DNA of 64,000 nt from positions 18,248,501 to 18,312,500 of the forward strand of contig CAMQGK010000634.1 of the NCBI GenBank assembly GCA_947000775.1, given 5' to 3'. The DNA is from Pterois miles. Taxonomy: Eukaryota; Chordata; Actinopteri; Perciformes; Scorpaenidae. Positions 26,805-63,543 of this stretch are shown in pieces. Below the pieces are notes generated by a model. The model had not been told where the DNA came from. It saw only the letters and a list, made by a program, of their open reading frames with translations, and searched no databases. Positions within the stretch are counted from its first letter, which is position 1. Every line of letters begins with the position of its first letter. The translations under genes were made by a program, and so were the position numbers.

Positions 26805-26955
26805 TGTGAGTATATATACATGTATAGATATGTATATACCTATATGTGTGTATACACACACATATACATATACATATGCATATATATATATACACATATA
26901 GGTATATACATATATATACATATTTATATACACATATACATACTGTATATATAAG
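26805..26955. repeat. AT-rich alternating purine-pyrimidine palindrome
   Basis: About 150 bp of mixed TA, CATA and CA steps. The block 'gtatatacctatatgtgtgt' near 26831 is inverted almost exactly near 26887-26909 ('acacatataggtatatac'), giving an imperfect hairpin around a central TATACATATGCATATA. It is a microsatellite-derived inverted repeat with no coding role; the open frames across it translate only the repeat. Confidence 0.75.
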
Positions 26956-29099
26956 AAAATTCAAATAAACAGAAGGCTATATATAAAAACATTCATTATT
27001 TCTGTTTTTCTGTTCATTCTCTGCATAACTAGCCTTTAGCCAACTTTGACACACACACTTTCCTGAGTACGCAAACAGGAACTGTAGAGGTTGCTCACCG
27101 TTGATCAGAGACATAAGCCGACACCTTTGTCACACAAGTCTGTAGCAAATAAAGATCTAATAAAGATCCCACACCGGAAACCTTCATAAATACAAACACG
27201 ACATCTGGCATTATATATCAAATTGTAATTATTGTTATTTACCTCAATTTACCACTATTTTGTTCTTTTAATTTGGGTATTGTCCTCCCTTCAGGTATCA
27301 CAACTACCTTTTGTTGAGTGTAGGGCTTTTGCAGACAAGTGAGCACGCTCTGCCATCTTTGTGTCCCTCTTGAGGTAGTATTTTGTATTCAAACATGTAC
27401 ACATTTAATTTTTGTTTTCTTTGACTGCAGAAAATAAAAACAAAGTCTTCGAGTCATTGTTAATTAAATGATGATCTCCTCTGATTCCTGTCTTTCTCAC
27501 ACCACTTGGTACATTTTCCTCATCTCGACATCTTTCTACCATCTTAACAACGACAAAATACTTTGTAAACTTTGCCTGCCACAGTTGTACATGCATGTCA
27601 CCTCAGAGTCCACAATTAGAAACTGTTAAGAAGTTCACTTTAAGTGTTGCAGGCATTTTTTGTTAAAAAAAACTGAACCAATTTTACCTTCCATACACAC
27701 AGTGCGTCTTTTGTGGTGCTTTCCACTCCAGCTGTGTCACTGTCAACCCTGACGGGAAATGATCACCTCTACATTTTCACTTTCTACTTTTATGTATTTT
27801 GACAGACAGAAATCCCCAGTTTTTCTCAGCGCTCTGGTGTCACAGTTTTTGCTGCCGTGCCGGAGGCTCTTTTTCACAGATTGTATGCCATAAACCTAGT
27901 TTTATTCCCAGTTAAATAGAAAGGGACACTTCAAACTGATGAAATCAAAACTCAAACCACAGATTACTGATGTCATGTTCATTTTGCATCGTCGTCCTTC
28001 TCACCGCCTTCACCAACACATGGGAAAACAGAAACGCAGCTCCTTCAATCTCTTCCTCCTCCTTAACTGAGTCTTTTAAAGAAAAAACACAGATGAACAC
28101 TTCAGAAAGCATGTTGGTGCTTTACTGTAGAAGCATTGCAAGTATCTTGTGTTAACATAAATGAGAGCGATGTCTCTATCCAGAGGTGAAAGTTTGAGTT
28201 TCCCTTTTTGTTCACAAACTGCTCTACCTTGGTTAGAGTAGACCGTGTCTCCTTGGCTATATAACTTCAGATGCAAACATACTTTCGGTAAAAATAATAT
28301 TAATGGTTTGCCTTCAACTCCTGGAAGACATAGCATCTTATTCTTTCATGTCTGTCTATATTTAAAATTAGTCATTTCATGCAAATGGTTTTGATTAGCA
28401 GAGCCTTATGCAAAACAGCTGTGATGTAAATCCTCATTTTAACTTTTTAATAAAGAGGAAATGTGTACTTCTTTCACTCCATACATACAGCAGAACAAAA
28501 CATTGTGCTTACACCACAGCTGATTTGTTAACTGCTCCAGTTAGATGGTTAAAAGTTAAACCGGGATTCTTACTTTTTCATTGAAGGTAAGTGATGAGCT
28601 ATCGGCTCCATTAAGGAAAGAACAGTGACATTAACCACTGTGGGAATCTTGGCATGGTAAGACTGTCTTTCAGAGTTGGATTATATTATCATTTTGGCTT
28701 GAAAGAATGGAAAATTTAGAGCAATATGGTTTTCTGCCTGGTTGGGCTGGGTAATGTGCCTGTTTAACAGAGCAGGCTGCTCAGCATCTCGCCACATGGT
28801 ATCTGTAAAGTTAGTGTTGATCAGGGCAGTCAGGTGAAGCAGCCGCTGCGTTGAATGGAGAGGTGGATGGATGAATGTGACACTCTCAGTCTCTCTTGAG
28901 GAACGACACCTCATCTCTGGCTGCATGTAGTCTCCAGAACAAGGTCGGTCCGGCTCTGTCTGTGGAAATGCTCTTCATTCTTTGATCTGCAGGTAGGAAA
29001 AAAAATCAAAAGGAAATTAAGTACACTTCATCAAGGAGGAAAAAACAGAGTTAATATTATCTCAAAAGACAGCATCAAACACAGACTTCACTATATGTA

Positions 29100-29615
29100 A
29101 GAAGAGGACGTAGTCACCGTGACATCACCCATTGGTATGTAGACTGCTGTTTTGAAACCTTAAGTTTCACATTGTGGCCATTGCCATCTTGGTTTTTTTT
29201 TTTTTTGCAACCAAAGGTGACATGAGAGGGTGGAGCTAAGTAATTTTCATGAACTGAAAACACACTGTAAAAGGTCTGAAGTTGTAAGACGAAAACACAA
29301 CGCCATGGTAGCGACCTGTCAATCACAAGGTAGCCACACCCTAAATAATATCCTGCGTTATGGTTTATTTGACTCTAAATAGGACCATAATTTACTTAAT
29401 GAATATCATGCTGTATTGAAGAAGACTTGAAACTAGCGATTAAGACCATGAACTCATGTTTACAGTGTTCACTGAGGTAATAAATCAAGTGAGAAGTAGA
29501 GTCATAGACTTAATCAGACTTTTTTTTTGCAACCAGAGGAGTCGCCCCTTGTTGGATATTAGAAAGAATGCAAGTTTAAGGCACTTCTGTATTGGCTTCA
29601 CTTTTCAGACTCCAG
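29100..29615 (+). repeat. dispersed repeat, copy 3 (longest)
   Basis: It matches 15985-16345 in order ('gtgacatcacccattgg', 'gagagggtggagctaagta', 'gcaaccagaggagtcgcc', 'gaatgcaagtttaaggcact'). It retains a middle section with 'gacctgtcaatcacaaggta' and 'ataggaccataatttactta' that is also present, inverted, at 7480-8008. The three copies together outline a roughly 500-bp non-coding family. Confidence 0.7.
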
Positions 29616-30032
29616 ATGCCCACTGGCCAAACGCCACACTTCTTGCCTTACTTTCAACAACATTAAGCTTGTTCTGGCTCACACTCTCTCACACAGTAGA
29701 AAATAGTTCTGGCTGCACTGGCTACTACAAATGCCATGAAATACACTCTGCTTGTATGATTAAATTATTTTAAAAACATTCAGAATTTTATATTTTAGAA
29801 AACCGAATAGGGCCAATAGTCTGGAAACACACATTTTCCATACTACCTGTTTTTTATGAATTCTTATCCAGACCTGAATATTATTTAAAATGAAAGTCTA
29901 TAGATTTCCATAATGTGACTGAAGACATATAGAGTAGAAAGGTGCAGTATTCACTTGTATGTGAAAAAAAAAATAAATAAAAATATGTTTTTATGTAAGA
30001 ACATATATCTTGTTTTTGACTTTGTCCTCAAG

Positions 30033-55439
<25,407 letters not shown>

Positions 55440-55760
55440 TTTGCTTAACTGTCTTCTCTCGGCTCCAGCGTAAATGTTTTTCGGCTCAGTTGTGACATGT
55501 GTCTCACAGCCCGACTGCCATTGCTGCTGCTGTGTGGAGCAGCAGTACGCAGGTCAGGTTTGGTTTTGCAGCCCCGGAATTAAATAAATTAAATTTGTGA
55601 TGTTTTTAAAAGCCGTTCCGTATTTGTGTTTTTTGCTGGATGGTTAATAATGTAGCCTTTAAAAAATAAATTAAAAAACTGCCTTTCAGGCAAAGATTTT
55701 TTTGCTGACGTAACTTCCTGTTGTAGTTTCTCCAGTGCGGCCTGGGATCAGATCTCCCAA
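55440..55760 (-). promoter_or_regulatory. HBS1L: probable HBS1L promoter and 5' untranslated region
   Basis: This is the region immediately upstream of the HBS1L start codon on the minus strand. A CRE-like TGACGTAA (55706-55713) overlaps an ETS-like ACTTCCTG (55713-55720), a pairing typical of housekeeping promoters. No TATA box is obvious. The transcription start cannot be fixed from sequence. Confidence 0.4.
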
Positions 55761-55832
55761 ACAAGCGTCTCAATTTTGCATTCTGTCTGACAGTCAGGAA
55801 CTTACTTCCAGTCCGTTGATATTTGCAGAGGT

Positions 55833-55953
55833 TATTTATTTATGTATTTATTTATTTATTTATTTATTTAAGAACAATAACATTATCGATATGTACACAC
55901 AAAACTGCTCATGCCAGGGGTACATTAAAAAGTAACAAAACATAATCATATAT

Positions 55954-55990
<37 letters not shown>
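55833..55990. repeat. ATTT and GATA microsatellites
   Basis: An ATTT run (about 55833-55872) and a GATA run (about 55955-55990) are separated by about 80 bp of unique sequence. They lie just beyond the presumed HBS1L promoter. Confidence 0.9.
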
Positions 55991-55991
<1 letters not shown>

Positions 55992-58534
55992 TTTTTTATA
56001 CAGATAGATATTGATATAAAGTAATACAAAATCAGAAGAGGTTATCAGTTTATATTCAGACAGAATGACTAGTAGGGAAAGAAACTTAGACCAAAATATA
56101 CTGTTTGTAATCAATAGGCCCTGTCCAACAAAATGTAGATCTAAGATGATGCAGGTAGTGAATAATGTTTGCAGTTATGTTTTATGAATGAGGAAACACC
56201 TAAAATTCATATTAATGATGATAACTTATTAATGTGAAAGAGGACACACAACATCACAGATGAACAATGGTTTGGAGCTTTTTTTTCCTCTTTGCACAAC
56301 CTTGAGAAAACTATTTTATGAGGTCAGGAGAAGCCTGCACAAAACACAGTTTCAATTCCACCTGTGATGTTGGGGTTTGAATATCTAAACCATTTTTTGT
56401 CAAAGGCCATGACCTATGGTTAGAGACCAATCCATCTGAGCCCACACTTTACACCTCACACAAACACATGCACCCAGTGAGTGAAATCATTTTTCCTATC
56501 TTTGCACCAGAAGAAACTTATAGCCTACCGACAACAAAACGGAGAAAAAATGTGTGTGCTTGTCTTTGTGTATGTACTTTATGATCACATGCATACAGTA
56601 TGTGTGTGCAAGTGTATGTATGTGTGGTTTTTGATACATTTTGTTGTTCTGATCTCATCTACAATAGCCTGCATGACAATGAAAGAGAAGAAGAAGAAGA
56701 AAATGTCAGGCAATAATCAGATAGCAGTGATGCAGGTAAAATATAGGCTACACTTGCACATCTGCACAGGTTGAAATGAAATATGAGGTTTGGCGTGTCT
56801 CCCCGAACTAAAAATAGAGCAGAATAAAGAAAGACGTCTGCTTAGGCAATTGTAAAGACCTTTTCACAATGAATGGCTCATATTGCAACTGGCAGTTTGA
56901 CAAAGAGCAGCTTTAATTGACAGGAGGGGGAATCACTGATATCAGGAAGAGATAGTGGAGGAGTCTATTATTTTTTGTGCACAAAGTTTCACCTTTGCTT
57001 AATGTAGTGTGCATATGTGTCTGCATGTGCATGTGTGACTATAAGTGGGTGGAGGTTCCCCCTCTAAAATTCCACTTCCTGTGTCTTGGAATCTTGGTTG
57101 CACATTTACATGTCAAAATAAGCAACTGCACACACAATGAACACAGGTAAAGAGACACAAACATGCTCACTTTACAGGGTCACACAGGTGACGGAGAGGG
57201 AACTCTTCTTTTGCATCACTGAAATGTTTCTAGGACACTCTGAAACCAAAGGCAGCAAAGACCACCTGATATGTAATGGAAATGGAACATATTGCATAAG
57301 TGAAAAAGAATATGAAACAGTAACATTAAAATTGTAAAAGTGTTTGCAGCTTTTTTTTTTCCGGCATCGGCCTTGTTTAACATGACCTTTTGCAGTTCCT
57401 CTTTACTGTTTTTTGAAGTCTTTCTGCCTTGTTTATAGTCTGATTTAGAGATGAATTAAATATGCATCTGTGCTGCAACAAGACTGGGGTGTGATATTCA
57501 CACCTCTACACAGGATCTGAACATTTGTTTCCTTTGCATGTTTTCTAAGTGCTTTCTGGTCAAGTCTGTGATCAATGAATCAGTGGCTGGCGAGGAGGAT
57601 ATCTGAGAGAATTATGATTAGATGGATTAAACAGATGGACAGACAGATTGCTGAAGAATGAACGGATCAGTGGAGGGGTGCTTTGTTTAAATGATGCAGA
57701 ATTTTTATTATTGAACGGTTCATAAACTTTATGGTTTGCATCCATCATATATTTCCTCTGTAAATGTATTCTATTTCATTCCAGGAGATGCATGAAATGG
57801 CTCTTGGTGAGTGGAACGCAATGGTATCTATGGAATCAAGTGAAAGCAAAGGATTGCAAATCTGTCAACAACAGCATGCAAATCTGAAAACAGATTAATC
57901 CCAGCGTAATTGTAGAAGACAAAGCTTATGTGCAAGTGGGTGAGGGGCGAAGTCCATCCAGAAAGTGGGCAGTGGGTATGAGGTAATGCTTTACATAATT
58001 TGCCAAGGGCACCAGGCATCATGGGAAGAGTCTTTCACAGGAACTCATCCCCTGGGCGAATGCAAAACCTACACCTTTGGCAGTGTTTGACAGGCAGTCC
58101 AAACAACTAAAGTCAATAAAGAAACACATGTGAAAGAAGCAAATTGTGAAATTAAAAGATAAAATTCTGAAACCAAATACATAGGTGCTACAGAACAATG
58201 TAGAAAACTTTTGCATGCTTATATACATCTATTAGCAATTAGTCAAAATGTGGGTTTATTCCATACCACATAACCAAGCAGGATCACATTCAGTATTTGA
58301 CTTGGGATCATCCCTTCTCAGGCCTTTTACATACACATAGACACACAGACTCACACGGAGAATTAACAATACACGTTTGGCCTTCCCAACACTGGATCTG
58401 AAAGCCTGGTGGGGTGATATCTCAAGCCCAGGGGCCATCATTAAAAAACATTCAAATGAGCCATCCTGGGCACACAATGCTTTGCAAAGGGGGCGGCCAT
58501 CACAATACCTGCCCTTAACCTGTCCAATCGCGCC

Positions 58535-58606
58535 ATGCAAATGTCCCCAGCGAGGAGTCAATGGGTCTCAGGCTTCCTGCTTAACCTACTATGGGTGAAT
58601 TTGCAT
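58535..58606. promoter_or_regulatory. candidate distal MYB regulatory element: paired octamers with CCAAT
   Basis: ATGCAAAT at 58535-58542 and its inverse ATTTGCAT at 58599-58606 lie 72 bp apart end to end. A CCAAT at 58524-58528 precedes the first, and an ETS-like CTTCCTG (about 58573-58579) lies between them. A third octamer is at 57876-57883. The surrounding 58370-58640 is not repeat-like and is more GC-balanced than its flanks. POU-factor binding and enhancer activity are inference. Confidence 0.35.
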
Positions 58607-58774
58607 ATACCCCGGCTCCCTTCCTTCAATTTGGTTTCAGATAACAAGATGTAGTTTTTAATATTACCCTCGAGGGAAAAGATAGGCCTACATTTGGGGC
58701 TTGTGATCTAAAGACATAGTTACAGATACATATACACAAACCGGACAAGTGGAGACAGAAGTTTCATTTAAATT

Positions 58775-59265
58775 AGGGCTGTCAATCGATTCAAATACTG
58801 AATTGTGTTTAACTGCATGATTGTCCATGATTAATTGCGATTAATCACACATTTTCATCTGTTCAATATGTACCATAATGGGAGATTTGTCAAGTATTTA
58901 ATACTCTTATCAGCTCTTATCTTGCCCCAAACTCATCATCAAATCATAAAGTGGGCACGTCTGTAAAGGGGAGACTTGCACAGAACCCATTTTTAGCGCT
59001 TAAAAAATGGCCATGACAGTTTTCCTCGCCAATATTTGTCGCAAATTCAGAGTGTTATTTAACCTCCTTCATGACAAGCTATGGTTGGTACCAATGGACT
59101 CCTTAGGCTTTCTAGTTTCATGTGACGCTATTATCTTCACTCTAGTATTAAAACTAAGCCTGGTACAACCTCCCAAAGAGTGACTGTGTTAATGCGCTAT
59201 AGAAATTAGTACTGTTAAAATAAATTTGCATTAACACGTTATTATTGCGTTAACTTTGACAGCTG
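58775..59265 (+). repeat. TIR element with GGGCTGTCAA ends, copy 4 (most complete)
   Basis: It begins 'agggctgtcaatcgattcaa' and ends 'gcgttaactttgacagct', so both terminal repeats are visible. The interior matches the other copies and has no transposase. It lies midway between the candidate octamer element and the MYB promoter. Confidence 0.8.
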
Positions 59266-60929
59266 CAATTTAAGTATTTGTTTAGATGAAGTATGATTTG
59301 TTATTTATTTTGCTTCTTTTTACCACGGTGTTAACACTGGTTATTACTGATGTTTAAGTTAATTTTTTGTGCTGTATCTTTTGCCCACTTTTCTTTCTGC
59401 AGCATTCTATGCTGAGCAACTTATATTGCAAACTTGCACAATAGTTGCTATATCATTAAAATAACATTCAAACAGATAAGGTGCCACCTACTCAAGGCAA
59501 AAAAGACTGGAACAATGCTTGTGTACACGGTTGTGTAAAGGATTTGAAGCCTACAGGCGATTGCAACCAGGCAACCATGTACACATTATATCACAGGTCT
59601 GCAGTTTGATGCAGTGGCTCTTAGTTATATAGTAGCATGACTTTAATGTTACAAATATATAGCTTCTGAACTAACACAGTTCATCAATAGATTATATGAA
59701 TAATACATACAACTCAATCTAAAGCCCAATCTTGTAAATCTTGATATTTCCCTCTGTCCACACAGTGAGTACTTCACTTCACTGAGCATCCTGTCCACCC
59801 TGTTGCATCAAATAGTAAAAATGTGCAGTCCATGTGTGTATGAGTGTGTGTAGCCCTTTATCAGGCCACTATTATGATGAATGCCCTGGGACAATAGACT
59901 GGTCTGGGGTGATGGTAATTACAAGTGACCAGGACAATACGGTCGCGTATGGAGGAACTAATACAATGAGAAGACACATTTATACAAATAAAGCATTACC
60001 CCCTCCTCCCTGCAATGAAATGAATGGCTGAGTGAGGACAGTCCTGGCACATGCAGGGAGGATGGAGAACTCAACCAAAACAAGATAATCATAATACATG
60101 GTGGCCAGCATTACTACAGAATAAAGCATAAGTTATGCAAAAGGAGCATATGATATTACCCAGTCATCTTTGACAGAGGGTTGCTAAAAACAGGCTCAAC
60201 TTGTCCCTAATTTAAATGTGGATTTTGAATAAATGCAAAGACATCGTCTGCAGTTAAGAGACGCAAAAGGTGACTTGAGAAACAACTCGGATAACAAACA
60301 TGAAGGCAGTTTAAGGAAGTTGTGTTTTACATGCACTAAATCCCTGAAAAAGCTGAAGTGCCACCGCATTGAGCTACTTTAACTTTCATTGTCAGGGACC
60401 GCATAAAAGCACATTTCATCAAGACCAAGGTCCTGCATGGTTTATCACTGAGAAACATCTGCATTTGCAACACCAGCAAGTACTCCACAAATACGTAGCA
60501 CAGAAAACATTGCAACTTCACGTTTCCACGCATGCCAAACACCCATTGTTTACTTGGTCCAGATATATAAGTTTCCTTCTCCTTTTCACCAGAGGAGAAG
60601 TAGCTCACAAATATTGTTGACAAAAGGCATTTAGCGGGGACGGCCCGGCGAAACGCGCCTTTAACAAGTCTACTGTGAAGTAGCGTGATGCATTCACTGA
60701 CACTTTGTAAATTATACTGACGGCCTGTGCAATGTAATCCCTGAGGCACGAATATTATCCCACCAACCCTCATCCCTTTTTCATTTACCGTAGCCAATTA
60801 TCCAGCCACACTTTAACCATTGTATCTGTAATATCTAAAGTTGTGAAGCAGTGTAACATAATATTGGTTCAAACAGAAAGTTTTGTCCAGTGTTGGTTCA
60901 AACTGTAATAAAAACGTCGGACGATACTT

Positions 60930-61129
60930 GAAGTACACCATGCTGGGCATGCGCAGTGGGCCGAGCTCGGGAGCGCCAACTTTACCGGGATGCGAAGGGG
61001 AGGAGCGGTAGTAGAGGGTGCTGTAGTTTAAATTAATGTCAACCTGCCTCTCCGCAGGGAGAACAAACCCAGCGCAGATAGCGAAAGTACGTGCTCAGCG
61101 CAACCTGCGAGCCGCTCTACACTATTAAC
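60930..61129 (+). promoter_or_regulatory. MYB: probable MYB promoter and 5' untranslated region
   Basis: A CpG-containing, TATA-less stretch upstream of the MYB start codon. An NRF1-like GCATGCGCAG (60947-60956) and an E2F-like GCGCCAA (60973-60979, inverse TTGGCGC) are visible, followed by a G-rich block (about 60990-61015). E2F control of MYB is established in mammals; here it is inferred from the motif alone. Confidence 0.5.
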
Positions 61130-61498
61130 ATGGCTCGGCGGCCGAGAAACAGGTAAGCTCAAACACACCAGCCACTCTTTCATTTGCATTATCTTTAACT
61201 TTCTCTCTGTGTGCGCGTTATAACGTGCCTTTTTTTTCCTTCATACGTAAGGCGTCATTTCTCATGGATACGGCGTGAGTTGAGCGGGTTATGGTGCATC
61301 AGTATTGACAGAGTTAATGTTTTTTTTCATGAACTCTTTATATTTTTAAGCTCGTTTTGTGTTTGTAAATTGTTTTTGTGTGATACTTGGCCGTTGGTGG
61401 TGGTGTGGGTGTCTCGCTCGCGCGCACATGACAGGTGGCGGTCATCTGGCATGTGCGCTCCTCGCGCTGCTGTCAGTAGAGAGAGAGAGAGAGAGAGG

Positions 61499-61534
<36 letters not shown>

Positions 61535-63543
61535 TCTCTCTCATACGCGCGCACACACACGCGCGGATTAATAATATTAGGCGGGTGGACAGGCGCGTGC
61601 CACGCTGTGCACAAGATATGGGTATTGGTTGTAATTTGTTGGAGCTATTAATAAATAGAAAATCAAACACTATGGCGTCTATTTAACTCTGTCTAAACGC
61701 ACCCAGAATGTATTGCAACCAGTCCTAAATGAGTTTATGAAAGTTTATCAATTATTTCAGTATTATTCCGCGTGGTTCCGGTGATCATCACCTCAGATGT
61801 TTTCATTTTCACGTTGTTTTTAATCTTGCAGATTGGATCTTATACGCCACTATAGCTCGCATATTTAAAGGTCATTTTAAACCCGCCTTGCACAGACCCT
61901 GAATGTGGCCGCAGCATCTCTGTGAGCGAGGTTTCACTGTTATTTTGGAAACTGCGCTTTCGCTGCGTCCGCTGTGTGTGCGCCAGTCCGTGTTTCAGTG
62001 CGGGTTATACGGTTTTACGCAGATAACCCGAAGAAAGTTCACTTCACACAAAATCCACCCTGCTGATTCAGATCATTAAAACTGTTTCATGGAGTAGCCT
62101 TCACTTGATTTATCATCATGAGAGCTGTGTTCATTGACTTTTGTTTGCTTGTTTGTTCGCACAAAGTTCTCAGTAATATTAATATCTTTAAGCCATATTT
62201 TCTTTGTTTTTTCTGAAAATAGCATTGAAGATTTTACATTTATGCTAATGTACTTAAAACATGTTATTTACACATTTTTATGTATTTTTCTGTATGGTCA
62301 TTGCTGCTAATCAGGTAGTCAAGCATTTGAGTAAACTGACAAAAATAAGGAAGATAATCCACTGTAAATATCATTTTGTGCAAGCACACACCCACACCAG
62401 TGGGGTTCTTGTTCACCTGTTGCTCTGTATGACACCAAAGTACCCTATCTAGCCTCCACGTTGTCTATGCTCTACATTGTGATTGGTTAACCACTTAGCG
62501 TCAGTGTGTGTGTGCATGTATGACTGTGCAGTACAATGCCGCTGCAGGTCTGAACTTGTCAGGGTCACAAAATTATGATTGCATGTGCCAATCCCAGTAT
62601 CTGTGGAAACCAAAAACATTGGAACCTGTTCATCCATCCCCCCTCTCTCCCTCCCACTTGCTGTTCTTCTCTCTCTTTCTCTCTCTCTCTCTATTTCTCT
62701 CTCTCCCCTTGTGGGTGTCTTGGCTAAAAGCCTGCACCCAAACCTTCAAGAATGACTGGTTCTGTCTGTGTTGACACCTGATGAGTTAAAGAGTGGGCTG
62801 AGTTCTTTATGCACTCTGTAAAGAGATGATTAGGGAGTAGTTTGGAGATAGACAGGTACTTACTGTGCTATTGTTTGCCTTTATATTATCTTACGCTATT
62901 CTTTTTCACACAGCCTCCACGTCCTTTTCAAAGTTTGCTCTCTGTCTGTGCGTCTGCAGTGTTTACAGTAGTGAGGAGGATGAAGAGGAGACCGAGATGT
63001 ATGAACACGATTATGACGGCTCGCTGGTCAAGGCGGGCAAACGCCACCTTGGCAAAACACGCTGGACACGAGAAGAGGTACAAACACCTGTCAAAAACCT
63101 GCTGTTCTGTACTAAATGTTGAACACAGCTGGATAGAAATTGCTTCAGGAGAGATCACTTCCCAGGAGCCTGGGAACTTTTCTTTTTATAGTTGTCTGGT
63201 CTAACCACATTCACTGACTATTATGTTTAACTGCTGGGGGATGTTCATTGCGGTGACACATGTCTAACAATGTGTTTTCTCTTATTTTCAGGATGAGAAG
63301 TTGAAGAAACTTGTTGAGCTTCACGGATCAGAAGACTGGAAAGTCATTGCAAGCTTACTAACTGTAAGTAAGGAAGCCTGCATGCACAAATGTACACAAT
63401 AACCTCCCACTGTATAAGCATGATTACTAATCTGCTCTCTGACCTACCAGAATCGTACAGATGTGCAGTGCCAGCACAGGTGGCAGAAGGTTCTTAACCC
63501 AGAGCTCATCAAAGGGCCGTGGACTAAAGAGGAGGACCAGAGG
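61130..63543 (+). CDS. MYB: MYB proto-oncogene transcription factor, 5' part (four exons, runs off the window)
   Basis: Coding exons 61130-61152, 62960-63077, 63292-63363 and 63451-63543 join in phase to 102 residues, MARRPRNSVYSSEEDEEE onward. MYB is a nuclear DNA-binding activator needed for haematopoietic progenitors. Residues 42-85 form Myb repeat R1 with its three tryptophans (43, 63, 82) and QCQHRWQKVL. Repeat R2 begins GPWTKEEDQR (Trp95) and is cut by the intron that leaves the window, so the rest of R2, R3, the activation domain and the regulatory C-terminus are outside. In R1 the exon 3/4 joint reads LLTNRTD where human has LPNRTD. The start has a good context (aacATGG, A at -3, G at +4), and the N-terminal acidic stretch is one residue shorter than human. 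Confidence 0.95.
61213..61237 (+). promoter_or_regulatory. MYB: stem-loop followed by T8 early in MYB intron 1
   Basis: GCGCGTTATAACGTGC (61213-61228) can pair as a six-base-pair stem with one G-U pair and a UAUA loop. After a single C it is followed by eight T (61230-61237). In mammals a stem-loop plus poly-U in MYB intron 1 causes RNA polymerase II pausing or attenuation. This copy is much shorter and lies only 60 bp past exon 1, so a shared function is inference. Confidence 0.35.
61479..61542 (+). repeat. GA/TC inverted microsatellite in MYB intron 1
   Basis: Nine GA units (61479-61496), a GGGG, then TC units to 61542. The two tracts are complementary, so the nascent RNA could form an 18-bp hairpin with a GGGG loop. 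Open frames across it encode only Arg-Glu or Ser-Leu repeats. The rest of intron 1 (61153-62959) shows no exon and has a second TC-rich tract near 62665-62706. Confidence 0.9.

Larger units (their letters stand above)
25766..30032. other. ALDH8A1-HBS1L intergenic region and HBS1L 3' flank
   Basis: No exon is recognised. It contains an AT-rich palindromic microsatellite (26805-26955) and a dispersed repeat (29100-29615). The left part includes poly-A tracts near 25860. The HBS1L 3' untranslated region must begin at 30032 and run leftward. The first AATAAA downstream on that strand is at 29369-29364, inside the repeat, so the true poly-A site is unclear. Confidence 0.55.
55440..61129. other. 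HBS1L-MYB divergent intergenic interval
   Basis: The 5.7 kb between the two start codons contains the HBS1L 5' flank, ATTT and GATA microsatellites (55833-55990), one TIR repeat (58775-59265), the candidate octamer cluster (58535-58606) and the MYB promoter. In mammals the corresponding interval is more than 100 kb and carries distal MYB enhancers. No exon was found; the 153-codon minus frame at 60336-60797 has no recognisable content. Confidence 0.75.

Noticed and set aside
26712..26964. Open frames rich in Tyr, Ile and Cys
   Set aside because: They are translations of the AT-rich CATA/TA microsatellite.
60336..60797. A 153-codon minus-strand open frame upstream of MYB
   Set aside because: No recognisable domain, no splice signals and ordinary composition; it overlaps the MYB 5' flank and is most likely chance.
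61211..61651. A 146-codon open frame in MYB intron 1
   Set aside because: Much of it is Arg-Glu and Ser-Leu runs from the GA/TC microsatellite, and the remainder lacks similarity or splice support.
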